From assembly GCA_902812465.1 (NCBI GenBank), contig CADDZE010000004.1:19217-83216 (forward strand): DNA of 64,000 nt, given 5' to 3'. Numbering within the stretch: position 1 is the first letter of the stretch; the number at the start of each line of letters is the position of its first letter. This DNA comes from Acidobacteriota bacterium. Lineage in GTDB: Bacteria > Acidobacteriota > Terriglobia > UBA7540. Both the position numbers and the translations under genes were made by a program. The notes beneath the pieces were generated by a model. It saw nothing but the letters and a program-made list of their open reading frames with translations, did no database searches and was not told the DNA's origin. Below are positions 16,652 to 26,896 of the stretch, piece after piece.

Positions 16652-17563
16652 TCATAGGCGGGCACTGGCTGGCCTGAGCAGGTGGCGCAGCGCGCCCTCG
16701 AGCTCGGGAAACTGGAACCGGTATCCGGAGGAGAGGAGGCGAGCTGGCTCGACGCGTGCGCTAGCCAGCAACACCGCATCTGCCATCTCGCCGAAGGCTA
16801 GCCGCGCAGCAAACGCCGGTAGGGGAAGGATGGTGGGGCGCGACAACACCCGACCCAGGGTCTTGGTGAATTCGCGGTTGGTCACCGGATTCGGGGCGAC
16901 GGCGTTCACCGGGCCACTCAGCTCCTCGCGCGAAAGCACGTGACGGATAACGCCCAACACGTCGTTGAGCGCAATCCAGCTCATATACTGCTTTCCGCTG
17001 CCAACCACGCCGCCCACGCCCAGCCGAAACGGGGTCAGCATCCGTGCCAAGGCGCCGCCAGTGGGGCTCAACACCATGCCGATGCGCAGGTTGACCACGC
17101 GGATCCCGCGGCTCAGGGCTGGCTCGGTCGCGGCCTCCCAGGCGCGGCATACTTCGGCCAGAAATCCTAATCCCGGCGGGCTCTCCTCGCGCAGCACTTC
17201 CTCGCCCCGGTCCCCGTAGTAGCCGACCGCCGAGGCACTCACCAGGGTCGGCGGTGGGTGCAAGGTTCGGGCCAGGGATTCACATAAGAGCCGCGTCCCC
17301 TTTTCGCGACTGTCGCGAATGCGAGCCTTCTCCTCCGCGGTCCATCTCTTGGCGGCGATGCTCTCCCCCGCCAGGTGAATGACCGCGTCAAACCCTTCCA
17401 GTGCCTGCTGGTCGATGGTGCCGGATGCAGGGTCCCAAGTTAGGAAATCCCCTGAGCCCAGCTCGCCGCGCACCAACCGGACCACGGCGTGCCCTTCCGC
17501 CCGCAGAGCGGGAACAAGCGCGGATCCGACCAAGCCACTTGATCCGCTGACCAGGATTCGCAC
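16652..17563 (-). CDS. TIGR01777-family NAD(P)-dependent epimerase
   Basis: A 303-residue extended-SDR-like protein of the TIGR01777 (YfcH/SulA) family. The N-terminal Rossmann motif is ILVSGSSGLVGSALVPALRA. Family blocks are FDAVIHLAGESIAAKRWT, EKARIRDSREKGTRLL and LVSASAVGYYGDRGEEVLRE. The C-terminal DUF1731-like segment (VLSRPTILPLPAFAARLAFG, LLSSGYRFQFPELEGALRHL) is complete. These proteins are widespread, and their substrate is unknown. It is followed on the same strand by O-antigen ligase 150 bases upstream, but no evidence ties it to glycan synthesis beyond position. Confidence 0.93.
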   Translation of the reverse strand: MRILVSGSSGLVGSALVPALRAEGHAVVRLVRGELGSGDFLTWDPASGTIDQQALEGFDAVIHLAGESIAAKRWTAEEKARIRDSREKGTRLLCESLARTLHPPPTLVSASAVGYYGDRGEEVLREESPPGLGFLAEVCRAWEAATEPALSRGIRVVNLRIGMVLSPTGGALARMLTPFRLGVGGVVGSGKQYMSWIALNDVLGVIRHVLSREELSGPVNAVAPNPVTNREFTKTLGRVLSRPTILPLPAFAARLAFGEMADAVLLASARVEPARLLSSGYRFQFPELEGALRHLLRPASARL

Positions 17564-17719
17564 CGGCTAGACCCTCGAACCGAAAAGCATTGTACGCCAG
17601 GACGGCTAAAGGCAGAAGAGTTCAATCAGGCTTGCCGCGGTGAGCAGCAAAAGAGGAATGGTGAACTTCTGAGGGATAGCCCGACCCCCTTCACGGTACC
17701 GCTCCGGCTTGCCAGAGAT

Positions 17720-19087
17720 TCATACTGCGACGAACGGCGTGGAAGCCACAAACAAGAAGAGGGCAAGGACAGGTGAGGTTCCGAAGTTGTACTCGAAAAA
17801 CCCTTCCACGAGGATAGAGAGCCATCCGGCAAGAGCCGCATCGGCGACCCAGCCGAGAGCGGCTGAGGGGTTACGCTCCTTGCGGATGTGCCATCCCAGC
17901 GCTCCCATCAACCACAGCCAGGCCCCCAGGGCTGGCAATCCGCGTTCCGCGCCAAGCTGGAGGTAATCGTTATGCAAATGCCCATGATAGCCCGCCATGG
18001 GCAATTGACCGAGTGGCAGGTAGTCAGCATAGACTTCGGGGATGTTGTCAGGACCAACGCCGAGCCAAGGGTGGTGCTTGATCATGTTGACGCCCACGCG
18101 CCACATCTCAAAGCGGATGCTGATGCTGGGGTCCCGAGCGGGATGCAGGACGCTGCGGAGGCGCTGGCGCAACAGCCCCGGAGCGCCCGCTACGAGGATC
18201 ACCACCAGGATGGGTAGCGCCCAAAGCCACCGTCGGCGATGCCGCCACATAATGTAGAGGACGCCGGCGGCACACCCCAACCACACACCGCGTGTGAAAT
18301 TCAAGACCAAGGAGGTCGCGACCAGGCAGAAGGCTACCCACCAGGCCAGGGCGTGGCTGCCTTGGGAAGCTTCAGCCGGGTGCGTCCTGGCCAGCGCTAG
18401 CGGTGAACCGCGCGTGCCTGGCGGAAATTTTGCGAGCAAGCACGCACTCATGGCTAGGAAGATCAGCATCTGTTGGCCACCGAAGTTCATCCAGTGGCCC
18501 ATGAAGCCGTGAATGCGTTCGTTCGTCATATAGAAATAGACTTCGCCCGGATGATGCGCGCGGACGTCCAGGTATTGCCGGACGAACTGCACCACTCCCA
18601 CCACTGCCGCAAGGGCGGCTTCAGCGAACAACGCCGCATAAAGAAACGCGAGGTGCCTTCCCCGGCGCACCAGGCTCGGTGTCAGCGCTAGGATGATGAA
18701 CAGGATCAGCTTGCGGATGGCATGCCAGCCGATCCAGCGGTCCGTCGCCCCGAGGTCCGAAAGCAGCGTGGCCAGGCAGAAAAGGACGAGGGGAAGCTTG
18801 ATGGGTGGAAAAACCAGCGTCGCCTGCTCCCGCAGCCACGCTCCACCGTAGACCAACAGAGCGGCAATGAGGAAACCCTCGGAGGCGGCCGTAGAAAACA
18901 GGACGGTCAGGACGGAGAGGCTAAAGAAGACTGAGGCCGTGCGCGCCAGAGGGGTTGGCGGCAACTCGGCCTTCGCCACAGCGGCGAAGTCAGCGAAGCG
19001 GCCCACGCCAGTGCCTGCCTTGTGTAAGAAGGAGGCGGCTAGCCCGCGCGCTGCCCCTGAATAGCCGGCCGCGATTGAAGATATCAC
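17720..19087 (-). CDS. O-antigen ligase/polymerase family membrane protein
   Basis: A 455-residue polytopic inner-membrane protein with about ten or more hydrophobic segments (for example FFSLSVLTVLFSTAASEGFL, LVLFCLATLLSDLG, SLVLNFTRGVWLGCAAGVLY). The Wzy_C/WaaL signature lies in the large periplasmic loop, seen as HPWLGVGPDNIPEVYADYLP with nearby arginine and histidine (SISIRFEMWRVGVNM, YHGHLHNDYLQLGAERG). Members ligate O-antigen to lipid A-core or polymerise surface glycans from undecaprenyl-linked units. The start is a GTG at 19087. The sugar transferase gene lies about 320 bases upstream on the same strand, so together they form a small surface-polysaccharide locus. Confidence 0.9.
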   Translation of the reverse strand: MISSIAAGYSGAARGLAASFLHKAGTGVGRFADFAAVAKAELPPTPLARTASVFFSLSVLTVLFSTAASEGFLIAALLVYGGAWLREQATLVFPPIKLPLVLFCLATLLSDLGATDRWIGWHAIRKLILFIILALTPSLVRRGRHLAFLYAALFAEAALAAVVGVVQFVRQYLDVRAHHPGEVYFYMTNERIHGFMGHWMNFGGQQMLIFLAMSACLLAKFPPGTRGSPLALARTHPAEASQGSHALAWWVAFCLVATSLVLNFTRGVWLGCAAGVLYIMWRHRRRWLWALPILVVILVAGAPGLLRQRLRSVLHPARDPSISIRFEMWRVGVNMIKHHPWLGVGPDNIPEVYADYLPLGQLPMAGYHGHLHNDYLQLGAERGLPALGAWLWLMGALGWHIRKERNPSAALGWVADAALAGWLSILVEGFFEYNFGTSPVLALFLFVASTPFVAV

Positions 19088-19408
19088 GCCAGAGCAAGAA
19101 TCGCGGGACCGCAGCCGTCACGATCACCTTGCCATTGTATTCCAGCTGTTCCAGCGCCCAGCCCGGTTCCCGTGGAAGAAGGCCGCCAGCGCCGGCGTGA
19201 TGTCACCGGCAGGATAGGCCCGGAGGTCCTACAGGAGCTGCCATAGAAACCTGTCCGCGGCCGAAGACGTCCCGCGCGACTGACAGAAGGGCGCCATAAT
19301 TCCCCTCCCAGACCGACCTCGCGGCCACCGGCACGCGGCGGCGCCACGCCGCTCCCGTCGCCCGCATCCGGCAGGCGCCGGGCAGGGTGGAAACAACATT
19401 CCGACGAT
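19088..19408 (-). pseudogene. Possible coding remnant between glycan genes
   Basis: The minus strand here reads as protein-like pieces in three frames. From the ATG at 19367: RRVPVAARSVWEGNYGALLS, then VARDVFGRGQVSM. In a second frame: PAGDITPALAAFFHGNR. In a third: WALEQLEYNGKVIVTAAVPR and FLLWRDIFNRG, running into the O-antigen ligase start. Successive frameshifts would join them into the C-terminal ~110 residues of one protein. No family is recognised, and it could be chance at this GC content. Confidence 0.35.
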
Positions 19409-20794
19409 CTAGCGCCCGCCACGCCCGAGAATCAGCGTTTTAAGCGTTCGGAAGATGATGAGCAAGTCGAGGCCAAGGGACATATGTTTGATGTAGTAAA
19501 GGTCGTAGGCCAGCTTGTCGGCGTTGTCCTCGATCGTGGCACAGTAACCGCGATTGATCTGGGCCCAGCCGGTGGCGCCGGGCTTCACGCTCCAGCGCTG
19601 CCGGTAGAAGGGGATCTTCTCCGCGCACTCCTGCTCCTGGCTCGGTACAAAGGGGCGCGGGCCGACAAAATGCATGTCCCCCCGCAGGATGTTGTAAAGC
19701 TGAGGTAATTCATCCAGGCGAGTGCGCCGCAGCCAGCGGCCTACCCTGGTGAAGCGCTCGTCATCCGGGCGGGCAGGTCGAAAATCTCCGTTGGCATCCG
19801 CACCCGCCTTCATAGTCCGGAACTTGTTGAGCATGAAGATGCGCCCCCCTTGGCCCACCCGCTGCTGCCGATAGATGATCGGGCCTTTCGAATCGAGCCG
19901 CACGGCGATGGCGATCACCACAAAGAGAGGAGCGGTAAGAATGAGCGCCGCGAGGGATAGGAGAAGAGAAAAGATCCGCTTCTGGGTCCGTCTGAGGTAT
20001 GACACCTGGAAGCCAGGCGAAAAGAGAAGCCAGCTCAACCGCAAGGAGTCGAGCGCCACCTTTCCCGTCAGGGCCTCGTAGACGTCGGCACCATCCTGCA
20101 CCCGGACACCGCGCGCCTTGAGGTCGAGCAGCAGTTCGACCGGAAGCCGACCGCGACGTTCGCCCAGAGTAATAATAACCTGCGCGACTCGTTCGCGCTG
20201 TAAAACGTCGGCGAGGCTTTCTAGCCCTCCCAAACAAGGCAGTCCATTGAGGCTATTGCTATCGGCGGGTGCTCCCAGGTATCCAACCAGTTTTACACCC
20301 CACTCAGAGCGTTGCTGGATCTCGGAAGCTAAGGTCTTGGCGAGCGGGCCGCTGCCAAATAGGACCGAGCGCACGGCAAAACGGTTGGAGGCGTTGAGGA
20401 CCAGAAAAAGCTTTCGCCAAAGACCCAGCAGAAGGGCTGCCAGCCCCAAGGCAACGAGAAAGAGGCCCAGTTCCAGGCGGCTTTGCGGAGCAAAATAATA
20501 GATTGCCGCCATAATGACGCAGCCCGTGCCAAGCACCTGGATGAGTCGCGTGACAATCTCGCGCGGGCTGGTCAGAATGAAGGAGTCGTAGAGGTCGTAA
20601 TAATACATGCAAAGCAGGAAGACACCTCCTGCGATAGCGATGCGGTACCATCCCGCCTGGCCGAACATGCCACTTGAAGTGGAACCAAAGCGGATCAGCC
20701 CAGCCGCCAGGAAAGACGCGCAGAGGATTAGCGTCTCCCCTGCCAGGAGGATAAGCGTGCGGACAGGATAGTAAACGTTAAAAAGGCGGACCAC
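19409..20794 (-). CDS. Polyprenyl-phosphate sugar-1-phosphate transferase (exopolysaccharide initiating enzyme)
   Basis: A 461-residue bitopic initiating sugar transferase of the WbaP/WcaJ/EpsB type. It transfers a hexose-1-phosphate from a nucleotide sugar to undecaprenyl phosphate at the inner membrane. Four to five transmembrane helices occupy the first ~120 residues (ETLILCASFLAAGLIRFG, GLAALLLGLWRKLFLVL). A Rossmann-like CoA_binding region follows (VRSVLFGSGPLAKTLASEIQ). A re-entrant helix (LLLSLAALILTAPLFVVIAI) leads to the Bac_transf catalytic domain with NKFRTMKAGA, DELPQLYNILRGDMHFVGPR and KPGATGWAQINRGY. All catalytic blocks are intact. Together with the O-antigen ligase downstream it marks a surface glycan locus that otherwise lacks glycosyltransferases in this window. 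Confidence 0.93.
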   Translation of the reverse strand: MVRLFNVYYPVRTLILLAGETLILCASFLAAGLIRFGSTSSGMFGQAGWYRIAIAGGVFLLCMYYYDLYDSFILTSPREIVTRLIQVLGTGCVIMAAIYYFAPQSRLELGLFLVALGLAALLLGLWRKLFLVLNASNRFAVRSVLFGSGPLAKTLASEIQQRSEWGVKLVGYLGAPADSNSLNGLPCLGGLESLADVLQRERVAQVIITLGERRGRLPVELLLDLKARGVRVQDGADVYEALTGKVALDSLRLSWLLFSPGFQVSYLRRTQKRIFSLLLSLAALILTAPLFVVIAIAVRLDSKGPIIYRQQRVGQGGRIFMLNKFRTMKAGADANGDFRPARPDDERFTRVGRWLRRTRLDELPQLYNILRGDMHFVGPRPFVPSQEQECAEKIPFYRQRWSVKPGATGWAQINRGYCATIEDNADKLAYDLYYIKHMSLGLDLLIIFRTLKTLILGRGGR

Positions 20795-21108
20795 CGCGTC
20801 TTGCTCTCACTCGCTTTCGCCCGCCGCCGTCCCCGACCACCTCTCACTGAGTAGGCGAGCTTAAGATGCGCAAAGCCTCATACGGACATCGCCACCGGGC
20901 GTCTGCGGTCCGCCCGGGCCCAGAGAGATGTCGATGTACCGATCACTGCTTTTACCACAGCTCGCGCGGGAAGAGCAAGGAACCCCCGTCTCTCGTCTGT
21001 CCCGCCGTTACCAAAACCCGGCTGTTTGCGCCGCTGATTCTCACTGACGTTTCGCTTGGAACCGACCCCATTGTCTCCTTAGGAAAAAGGCGTTGGCCAG
21101 CTATGCAT
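20795..21108. other. Intergenic region, no gene seen
   Basis: About 310 bases between the sugar transferase gene and the 3' end of the hybrid kinase gene. Pyrimidine-rich near the left end; no gene, terminator or repeat was recognised. Confidence 0.5.
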
Positions 21109-24100
21109 TTACCCGCTTCGTTCGGCGTTCAGAAGGCAGGCCTCGAGCGTCTCCAACAGTTCTCGTGCGTTAATGGGCTTCGAGACATAGCCGTCCATGC
21201 CGGCGGCCAGGCATTGTTCCCGGACGCCCGCGATGGCGTGGGCGGTGAGAGCTATGATTGGTATGCGTCCGCCATTCTTGGCCTCGCGCTCCCGAATCGC
21301 CTTGGTTGCCTGGTAGCCGTCCATTTCCGGCATCTCCAGGTCCATTAGGATGGCGTCTGGCGTCTGGCTTTGGACGGCTTCGAGAGCTTCCAGTCCGTTG
21401 CGCGCCCAAATCACCCTGTAACCGCCACCTTCCAGCAGACGCGCCGCGTACTTTTGATTTACGGGGTTGTCTTCGACCAGCAGAACACACCCTGGTCTGC
21501 TCACTTTGGCCTCGCGGAGTGAGTGGCGGGTTATCACGTGCTGAGGCTGCTCGAGCGGTAGGGTTCCTACAACTTGCAGGATGGCCGCGCGCAGTTCGCT
21601 CCTACGAACGGGTTTCATGAGGTAGGCGGCCACGCCGAGTTCCCGGCAGCGTGCGGCGTCGCCGCGCTGGCCGGCCGACGTCAGCATGATCACGGGGGAG
21701 TGCGACAATTCCGGGCTGCGGCGCAGGTCTTCCACGAACTCGAAGCCATTCATCCCGGGCATGTGGGCGTCGGCGACAATGAGGTCCACAGGCTCACCGC
21801 TGTCCCTGGCCTGACGCAGGTAATTCAGGGCTCGCCCGCCGCTCTCTACCGCGATAACTTTCATACCCAGTTGCTCCAGCAAGCCTACCAAGCTGCGGCG
21901 GCTGATGGCATTGTCGTCGATCAGCAAGGCCCGGCGGTTCACGAGGCTGGTGGTTTGGTGGGCCGCGGCGGGAGCCGGCGCTGCCGCCCGGCTAAAGGGC
22001 ACCGTAAAATGGAACGTACTGCCCTGCCCGACCTGGCTTTCGACCCAGATACGGCCCTGCATCATCTGCACGAGACGTGATGAGATCGAAAGCCCCAGAC
22101 CCGTCCCGCCGTACTTCCGCGTGGCCGAGCTGTCCACTTGGGTGAAGGCATCGAAGATCATCCCCTGTTTCTCGGGCGCGATTCCAATACCGGTGTCGGA
22201 TACTGCAAAGTGCAGCGTCGCGCCCTCGCCTTGGGTTGAGTCGACGCTTACGCGCAGCACCACCTCGCCCCGTTCCGTGAACTTTACCGCGTTGCCTAGC
22301 AAGTTCACGATGACTTGGCGGAGGCGAGTAGGATCGCCCGACACCATTTCCGGAACACTCGCTTCTACCTCACAAATCAGCTCGAGCCCCTTCTCTTCGG
22401 CCCTTTGAGCAAAGTGGCGAACCGTTTCCTCCAGGCTGTCGCGGAGATTGAACGGCACACTGTCGAGGTCTAGGAGGCCTGATTCAACCTTGGAGAAGTC
22501 TAGGATGTCATTGATGATCGTGAGCAAGTCATCCGCCGACGTCTTGACCAGCTCAAGGTATTCTCGCTGCTCGTCTGTCAGCTCAGTTTCCAGCGCCAAC
22601 TGGGTCATCCCCAGGATTCCGTTCATCGGCGTCCGAATCTCGTGGCTGACGTTGGCCAGAAACTCGCTCTTGGCGCGATTGGCCGCCTCGGCTGCTTCCT
22701 TGGCCTTCGTAAGTTCCTTCATGGCCAGCGTCAGGTCTGCCGTCCGCTCTTCGACGCGCCGTTCCAGCTCGTCGCGGGATTTGCGGATGGCCTCTTCGGC
22801 TTCCTTGCGCGCCGTGATGTCCTCCGCGATTCCCACTGTCCGACATATCTGCCCCTTCTCGTCGCGAACGGGGAACGAACGATCCCAGATCCACCGAGTG
22901 GATCCGTCGGGACGAACGATGCGATACTCCCTCTCCGATGCCAAACCTTGGGCTTGCTCCTGCATCATGGCCTCGGGAATCTCACGATCGTCCGGATGCA
23001 CGCACCGGGCCCAGGCATAGCGATCGTTGTAGAGGCTCTCACAGGGACGTCCCCAAATCTCGTCGTACGCCGGACTGACGTAGAGCAGCCGCCCGCCCGC
23101 CCCATCGGCCATCCAGAAGACCTCGCGAATGTTCTCTGCAAGCTGCCGGAACTGCTCCTCGCTCTCACGGAGCTTGATTTCGGCACGCTTGCGTTGCTCG
23201 ATCTCCTCGCGCAGGGCGCGAGTCCGCTCGTCCACCAGTTCCATGAGCTCTTTCTGCCGGGTTCGGAGCTGCCTCACCCGCAGCCGGTAGGCTCCGCAAG
23301 CGGTCAGAAGGCCTAGCGCGCCGCAGAGTCCGTAGAAGACACGAGTCTGGTAGAAGTGCGGCTCAAGGGTCAGCTCCAGGAGGGCGCCAGACTCGTTCCA
23401 CACACCGTCGCCGTTCGCGGCTATCACGTGGAATCGATAACGACCCGGGGGAATGTTCGTGTAATAGGCTACGCGGCGCGGCCCAGCGTCGATCCAGTCC
23501 TGGTCGAACCCCTCGAGCCGGTACTTGAATGTGACGCGCTCGGGAGCAAGCAAGGTGGGGGCTGTGAAGTGAAACTCCAGCCGCCCACTTCCAGGAGGGA
23601 CGCGTACTGCTCCTTCCGGGCTGAGCAGCTTTCGGTCAGCCAGCGCGTCTTCGATCACGACCGGGGGTGGCAGGAAATTCTTATGCAGCTTTGCGGGGTT
23701 GACCGTTGCCAGCCCCCTTTGGGTAGGGAAGCAGAGCGTTCCATCGGCCCGCCTCCAGCCCGCTGGTTGAAATCCGCCGTTGCACTCCTGGCTTTTCATC
23801 CCGTCCAACGTGCCATAAACCGTACAGGCCACACGGTTGGCTCTGCCTTCGGCAAACTCGTCGAGCTGGGCCTTCGCGACCGTGAAAATGCCCCGGTTGC
23901 AGCTCATCCACAGCTTGCCGTGGCCATCGTCTAAGATGGCGAACACCTTGTCATCGTAGAGGCCGTCGGGGGTGCCGAAATTAGTGCACCTTCCGTCCCG
24001 AAAGCGGCATAAACCTCCGCCGTTCGTGCCTAGCCAGAGTGTGCCGTCAGGCTCCCCCTCGATCGCCCAGACTACGTCATTCGGCAGACCGTCACGCGTG

Positions 24101-25698
24101 GTGTAAGCGGTAAACTTCCCGTCCTGGCACCGGTTTAGTCCTCCCCCGCCGGTGCCAATCCACAGAGTCCCCCGCGTATCTTCGTAGAGCGCAAGCACAA
24201 AATCGTTGGAAAGGCCGTCCTTCGAAGTGTATGTGGTGAACTTATGTCCATCGAACCGGCTCAGTCCGCCGCGCGTGCCGACCCATAGGCGGCCCTTGTG
24301 GTCGACATAGGAACAAAGAACAATGTTGCTGGCGAGGCCCTGTTTCTCCGTGTAGAGGGTAAAGCGCCCATTGTGAAGCCGGTCCAGCCCCTTGCGGGTG
24401 CCCACCCAAAGGTCGCCCGCCGGGTCTTGCGCGATAGTTAGAACCAGACTGTCAGCCAGCCCGTCCTTCGTCGTGAAAGCATGAAAACGACCGTGCTGGA
24501 AATAATTCAGCCCGCCGGCCTTGGTCCCAACCCATAAGTTGTGGTCGCGATCTTCCAAGACGGGAAGAACCACATCGTCAGATAGACCTTCCTGGCGGGT
24601 ATAGGTGGTGAATTCCGCATCCTTGAGCCGGCTGAGTCCTCCCCCGCCCATGCCGACCCAAAGGCTTCCCTCGCGATCCTCGAGAACTGCCCATACGTCC
24701 GCTGAGAAACCGTCCTTGGGCGTGAATGTACTCAGCTTGCCCGAGCGCCACCGCGCAAGTCCATCGCTGGTACCGATCCAAAGGGTGCCAGTGCGGTCAG
24801 CGTACAGGGACCAAACGTTATTGCTGGGTAGTCCGTTGCGAGCCGTCAGGTTAGTGAATCGGCCGTCACGATAGGCACTTAAGCCTCCGCCCTCCGTGCC
24901 AATCCACAGTGTGCCTTGCTGGTCGAATGCCAGTGACCTAACGTAGTTCGCCGACAGGCCATCCCCTTTTCGGTAGACCGTTATTTTGCCGTTCTTTAGG
25001 TGGTCAAGTCCGTCGCGAGTTCCGATCCACATGCTGTCGTCGGGGCCCTCTCGAACGGCGAATACTGAATCATTGGAAAGGCCCCCTTGCGCCGTCGAGT
25101 AGACGGTGAACCTGCCGTTTTCCAGCCTGTCTAGACCCCCTCCGTCGGTGCCGATCCAGAGACGGCCGGAGCGATCCTGGCACAGACTCAAAACCACGTT
25201 GCTGGACAACCCCTGCGAGGTGGTGTACGTGTCGAATCGTCCCCGATGCAACCTAGTCAGCCCGGCGTTCGTGCCGATCCACAAGGTGCCGTCGGGCTCA
25301 GCCAGCAAAGCGGTCACGGTGTTGCTTCTCAGCGCCGGCGTATTGCCTTTGTCGAAGACGGCAAAGCGGATTCCGTCAAAGCGGGCGAGGCCTTCTTCCG
25401 TGCCCAGCCAAAGATAACCGTCACTAGTCTGAGCCAGCGCTAGTACCGTGTTCTGTGGTAAGCCTCGGTCTGTCAGCCAGACGTCGCGCGTATATTGGGC
25501 GAGAGCTTTGGTTGGATCCAGGCTGGCCGCAGGTCGAGCAGGAAGCAGGGAAAGAACGCACAGCGAGAGAGGCGTTACGCCACGGTGGCGACGCCATGCT
25601 GTTCTACGTCTTGTCGGCACCTGCGTATCGCTCCGGTCAGTTCTTGGGGTTGGACGGGCTCGGCAGACCATTGTACATATAATATAGTATCTAATCAA
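21109..25698 (-). CDS. Hybrid sensor histidine kinase with Reg_prop beta-propellers, Y_Y_Y, PAS and two receiver domains
   Basis: A 1529-residue one-piece two-component system. After a signal or anchor segment ([16 protein letters not shown]) come some fourteen Reg_prop repeats (forms of [20 protein letters not shown]) making two seven-bladed periplasmic propellers, about residues 45-650. Then a Y_Y_Y domain (about 730-776), a transmembrane helix near 780-800, a coiled coil, a PAS domain (about 815-935) with PAC, and HisKA with the phospho-accepting histidine in [15 protein letters not shown] (about 1019). HATPase_c (about 1105-1225; [16 protein letters not shown]), REC1 (aspartate in [11 protein letters not shown], about 1306) and REC2 (aspartate in [15 protein letters not shown], about 1451) complete it. 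There is no DNA-binding output domain. The first start is TTG at 25698; an ATG at 25671 is equally likely. Related proteins sense oligosaccharides in gut Bacteroides; here the ligand is unknown. Confidence 0.95.
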   Translation of the reverse strand: MIRYYIICTMVCRARPTPRTDRSDTQVPTRRRTAWRRHRGVTPLSLCVLSLLPARPAASLDPTKALAQYTRDVWLTDRGLPQNTVLALAQTSDGYLWLGTEEGLARFDGIRFAVFDKGNTPALRSNTVTALLAEPDGTLWIGTNAGLTRLHRGRFDTYTTSQGLSSNVVLSLCQDRSGRLWIGTDGGGLDRLENGRFTVYSTAQGGLSNDSVFAVREGPDDSMWIGTRDGLDHLKNGKITVYRKGDGLSANYVRSLAFDQQGTLWIGTEGGGLSAYRDGRFTNLTARNGLPSNNVWSLYADRTGTLWIGTSDGLARWRSGKLSTFTPKDGFSADVWAVLEDREGSLWVGMGGGGLSRLKDAEFTTYTRQEGLSDDVVLPVLEDRDHNLWVGTKAGGLNYFQHGRFHAFTTKDGLADSLVLTIAQDPAGDLWVGTRKGLDRLHNGRFTLYTEKQGLASNIVLCSYVDHKGRLWVGTRGGLSRFDGHKFTTYTSKDGLSNDFVLALYEDTRGTLWIGTGGGGLNRCQDGKFTAYTTRDGLPNDVVWAIEGEPDGTLWLGTNGGGLCRFRDGRCTNFGTPDGLYDDKVFAILDDGHGKLWMSCNRGIFTVAKAQLDEFAEGRANRVACTVYGTLDGMKSQECNGGFQPAGWRRADGTLCFPTQRGLATVNPAKLHKNFLPPPVVIEDALADRKLLSPEGAVRVPPGSGRLEFHFTAPTLLAPERVTFKYRLEGFDQDWIDAGPRRVAYYTNIPPGRYRFHVIAANGDGVWNESGALLELTLEPHFYQTRVFYGLCGALGLLTACGAYRLRVRQLRTRQKELMELVDERTRALREEIEQRKRAEIKLRESEEQFRQLAENIREVFWMADGAGGRLLYVSPAYDEIWGRPCESLYNDRYAWARCVHPDDREIPEAMMQEQAQGLASEREYRIVRPDGSTRWIWDRSFPVRDEKGQICRTVGIAEDITARKEAEEAIRKSRDELERRVEERTADLTLAMKELTKAKEAAEAANRAKSEFLANVSHEIRTPMNGILGMTQLALETELTDEQREYLELVKTSADDLLTIINDILDFSKVESGLLDLDSVPFNLRDSLEETVRHFAQRAEEKGLELICEVEASVPEMVSGDPTRLRQVIVNLLGNAVKFTERGEVVLRVSVDSTQGEGATLHFAVSDTGIGIAPEKQGMIFDAFTQVDSSATRKYGGTGLGLSISSRLVQMMQGRIWVESQVGQGSTFHFTVPFSRAAAPAPAAAHQTTSLVNRRALLIDDNAISRRSLVGLLEQLGMKVIAVESGGRALNYLRQARDSGEPVDLIVADAHMPGMNGFEFVEDLRRSPELSHSPVIMLTSAGQRGDAARCRELGVAAYLMKPVRRSELRAAILQVVGTLPLEQPQHVITRHSLREAKVSRPGCVLLVEDNPVNQKYAARLLEGGGYRVIWARNGLEALEAVQSQTPDAILMDLEMPEMDGYQATKAIREREAKNGGRIPIIALTAHAIAGVREQCLAAGMDGYVSKPINARELLETLEACLLNAERSG

Positions 25699-26100
25699 TA
25701 ACGCGCGTTGGGATCCGAGGGTCTCCTCGCACGAGCCTTCTCCTGGGCTCTTTCAATAATCGTATTCGTTTATCCTAAATATAGAAATGCGTATTGAAGA
25801 GTGCGATCATGCGAACCCCTTTGAGGTTTATGGTCCTGCTCTAACATCCTGCTTTTTTAATAGGATAGATGAGGATCACGCCCCGCGTAATCTGCTGGGG
25901 TTTTTGGAACAGCAGTTGCCGTGTGTCAAACGGGTCTTGTGCTGCTACTGGTGGCGCGAGGCCTGGAAATTAGACCCAACACCCGACGCTAAGGGGGAAC
26001 AGAGTTCCCCCTTTTTTTTTCGAGCGTGGTTCTCAGGCTTGCTGAGTTGTTCGCTGGCCCGTGACCAGTCCTGGCCGCAAACCCGTTTAGGTTCTCTTCC
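25699..26100. other. AT-richer intergenic region upstream of the hybrid kinase
   Basis: This ~400-base stretch lies between the kinase start and a zone of gene relics. It is richer in A and T (ttatcctaaatatag near 25770) than the surroundings and ends in a strong plus-strand terminator (25991-26020). A plus-strand open frame from 25787 runs straight through that terminator and has no motif, so it is not called. An RNA gene ending at the terminator is possible. Confidence 0.45.
25991..26020 (+). terminator. Strong intrinsic terminator with no obvious gene upstream
   Basis: A perfect 10-bp stem AAGGGGGAAC/GTTCCCCCTT with a three-base AGA loop is followed directly by seven more Ts. The T-run is on the plus strand, so it stops plus-strand transcription, yet no plus-strand gene is recognisable upstream for about 300 bases. 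Confidence 0.85.
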
Positions 26101-26101
26101 A

Positions 26102-26393
26102 TTAACGAATAGGGAGACGAGGCTCAGCCCTCAGCTCGCCGTCCCTGAAGAAGTCGATTCGGCGGGCGAGAATGCTCGGCAACATACGGCACAAAATGCT
26201 TCGAACCGGCATCGTAGCGGACAAGCTCCCTGCGATCCTGGTCACCCACAAAAGAAGATTTGATGGCCACGCAATCCGACCAAAGGGGTGAAGAAGGCCC
26301 CGAAACTCGGCCAAGTGTGCAAGAGGGATGGCCTGCTGTTGAGCAGCCTGCGTAAACCCGTCCCCTCGCGCAGAGCCCAGAGCCCGACAGCAC
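26102..26393 (-). pseudogene. Relic of a PD40/TolB-like propeller protein
   Basis: On the minus strand one frame reads DQDRRELVRYDAGSKHFVPY and an adjacent frame SILARRIDFFRDGELRAEP. In acidobacterial PD40-containing regulators the corresponding contiguous text has the form ELVRYDxxSxxFVPYLxGISAxxxxFSxDGxW. The match across two frames, the short length (under 100 codons) and the lack of flanking domains mark a decayed fragment. Such regulators usually carry an N-terminal winged-helix DNA-binding domain, not seen here. Confidence 0.6.
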
Positions 26394-26546
26394 CCTCCTC
26401 GAGCGGTAAACGAAGTGCTCCCCATCGGGCGTCCAGACGCCGCAGGATACTCCCCATCAGCCAGGTTTTGGCTGGTTTGGAACCCGATACCAAGGGTGGA
26501 CTTAGTGCCATCCGCGGCCGCCTCCCAGAAGGGCAGCGAGGACTAA

Positions 26547-26789
26547 CAATGGCCAAACCAGAAGCCGAGCTGTGCGCTGACCATCTCGGGTCAGCTGGTC
26601 TGCGCGGTAATCGGCATTAGTGACAGGGCACTGTGGGTTGATCAGTTCAATGGCACTTCCTGGAGCGGGTGGACCAGGCTGGGGAACACCGCGATCGGCG
26701 CTCCCGCTTGCGCGACGCTCGGGACCGGGAAAGTGGTTTGCACTATCGTCGAGGTGAACAACAAGGCCTTGAGCCTCACAGGGCCCTAG
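26547..26789 (+). pseudogene. C-terminal remnant of a carbohydrate-binding beta-propeller (PLL-lectin-like)
   Basis: An 80-codon open stretch, closed by in-frame stops at 26544 and 26787 and without a usable start. It contains PSCALTISGQLVCAVIGISD, then LWVDQFNGTSWSGWTRLG, then APACATLGTGKVVCTIVEVN and NKALSLTGP. The blade pattern (W/P.C....VCAV.G...L....F.G..WSGW..LG) is that of seven-bladed tectonin/PLL-type lectin propellers with a Cys pair per blade. About one and a half blades survive. The upstream part is not found in any frame, so this is a truncated relic of a secreted lectin. Confidence 0.6.
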
Positions 26790-26896
26790 CCAAAGCCGGC
26801 AACGGAGCAAGGGCCAGTCCACAGCGGATTCAGCGTGGAACGATCGGTGACTTCCCGTTTGTGCTCCCCATAAGCTTAATCCGGCTATTCACGGCA

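Noticed and set aside
25787..26263. 158-codon plus-strand frame upstream of the relic zone
   Set aside because: It reads straight through a near-perfect intrinsic terminator at 25991-26020, has no ribosome binding site and no motif.
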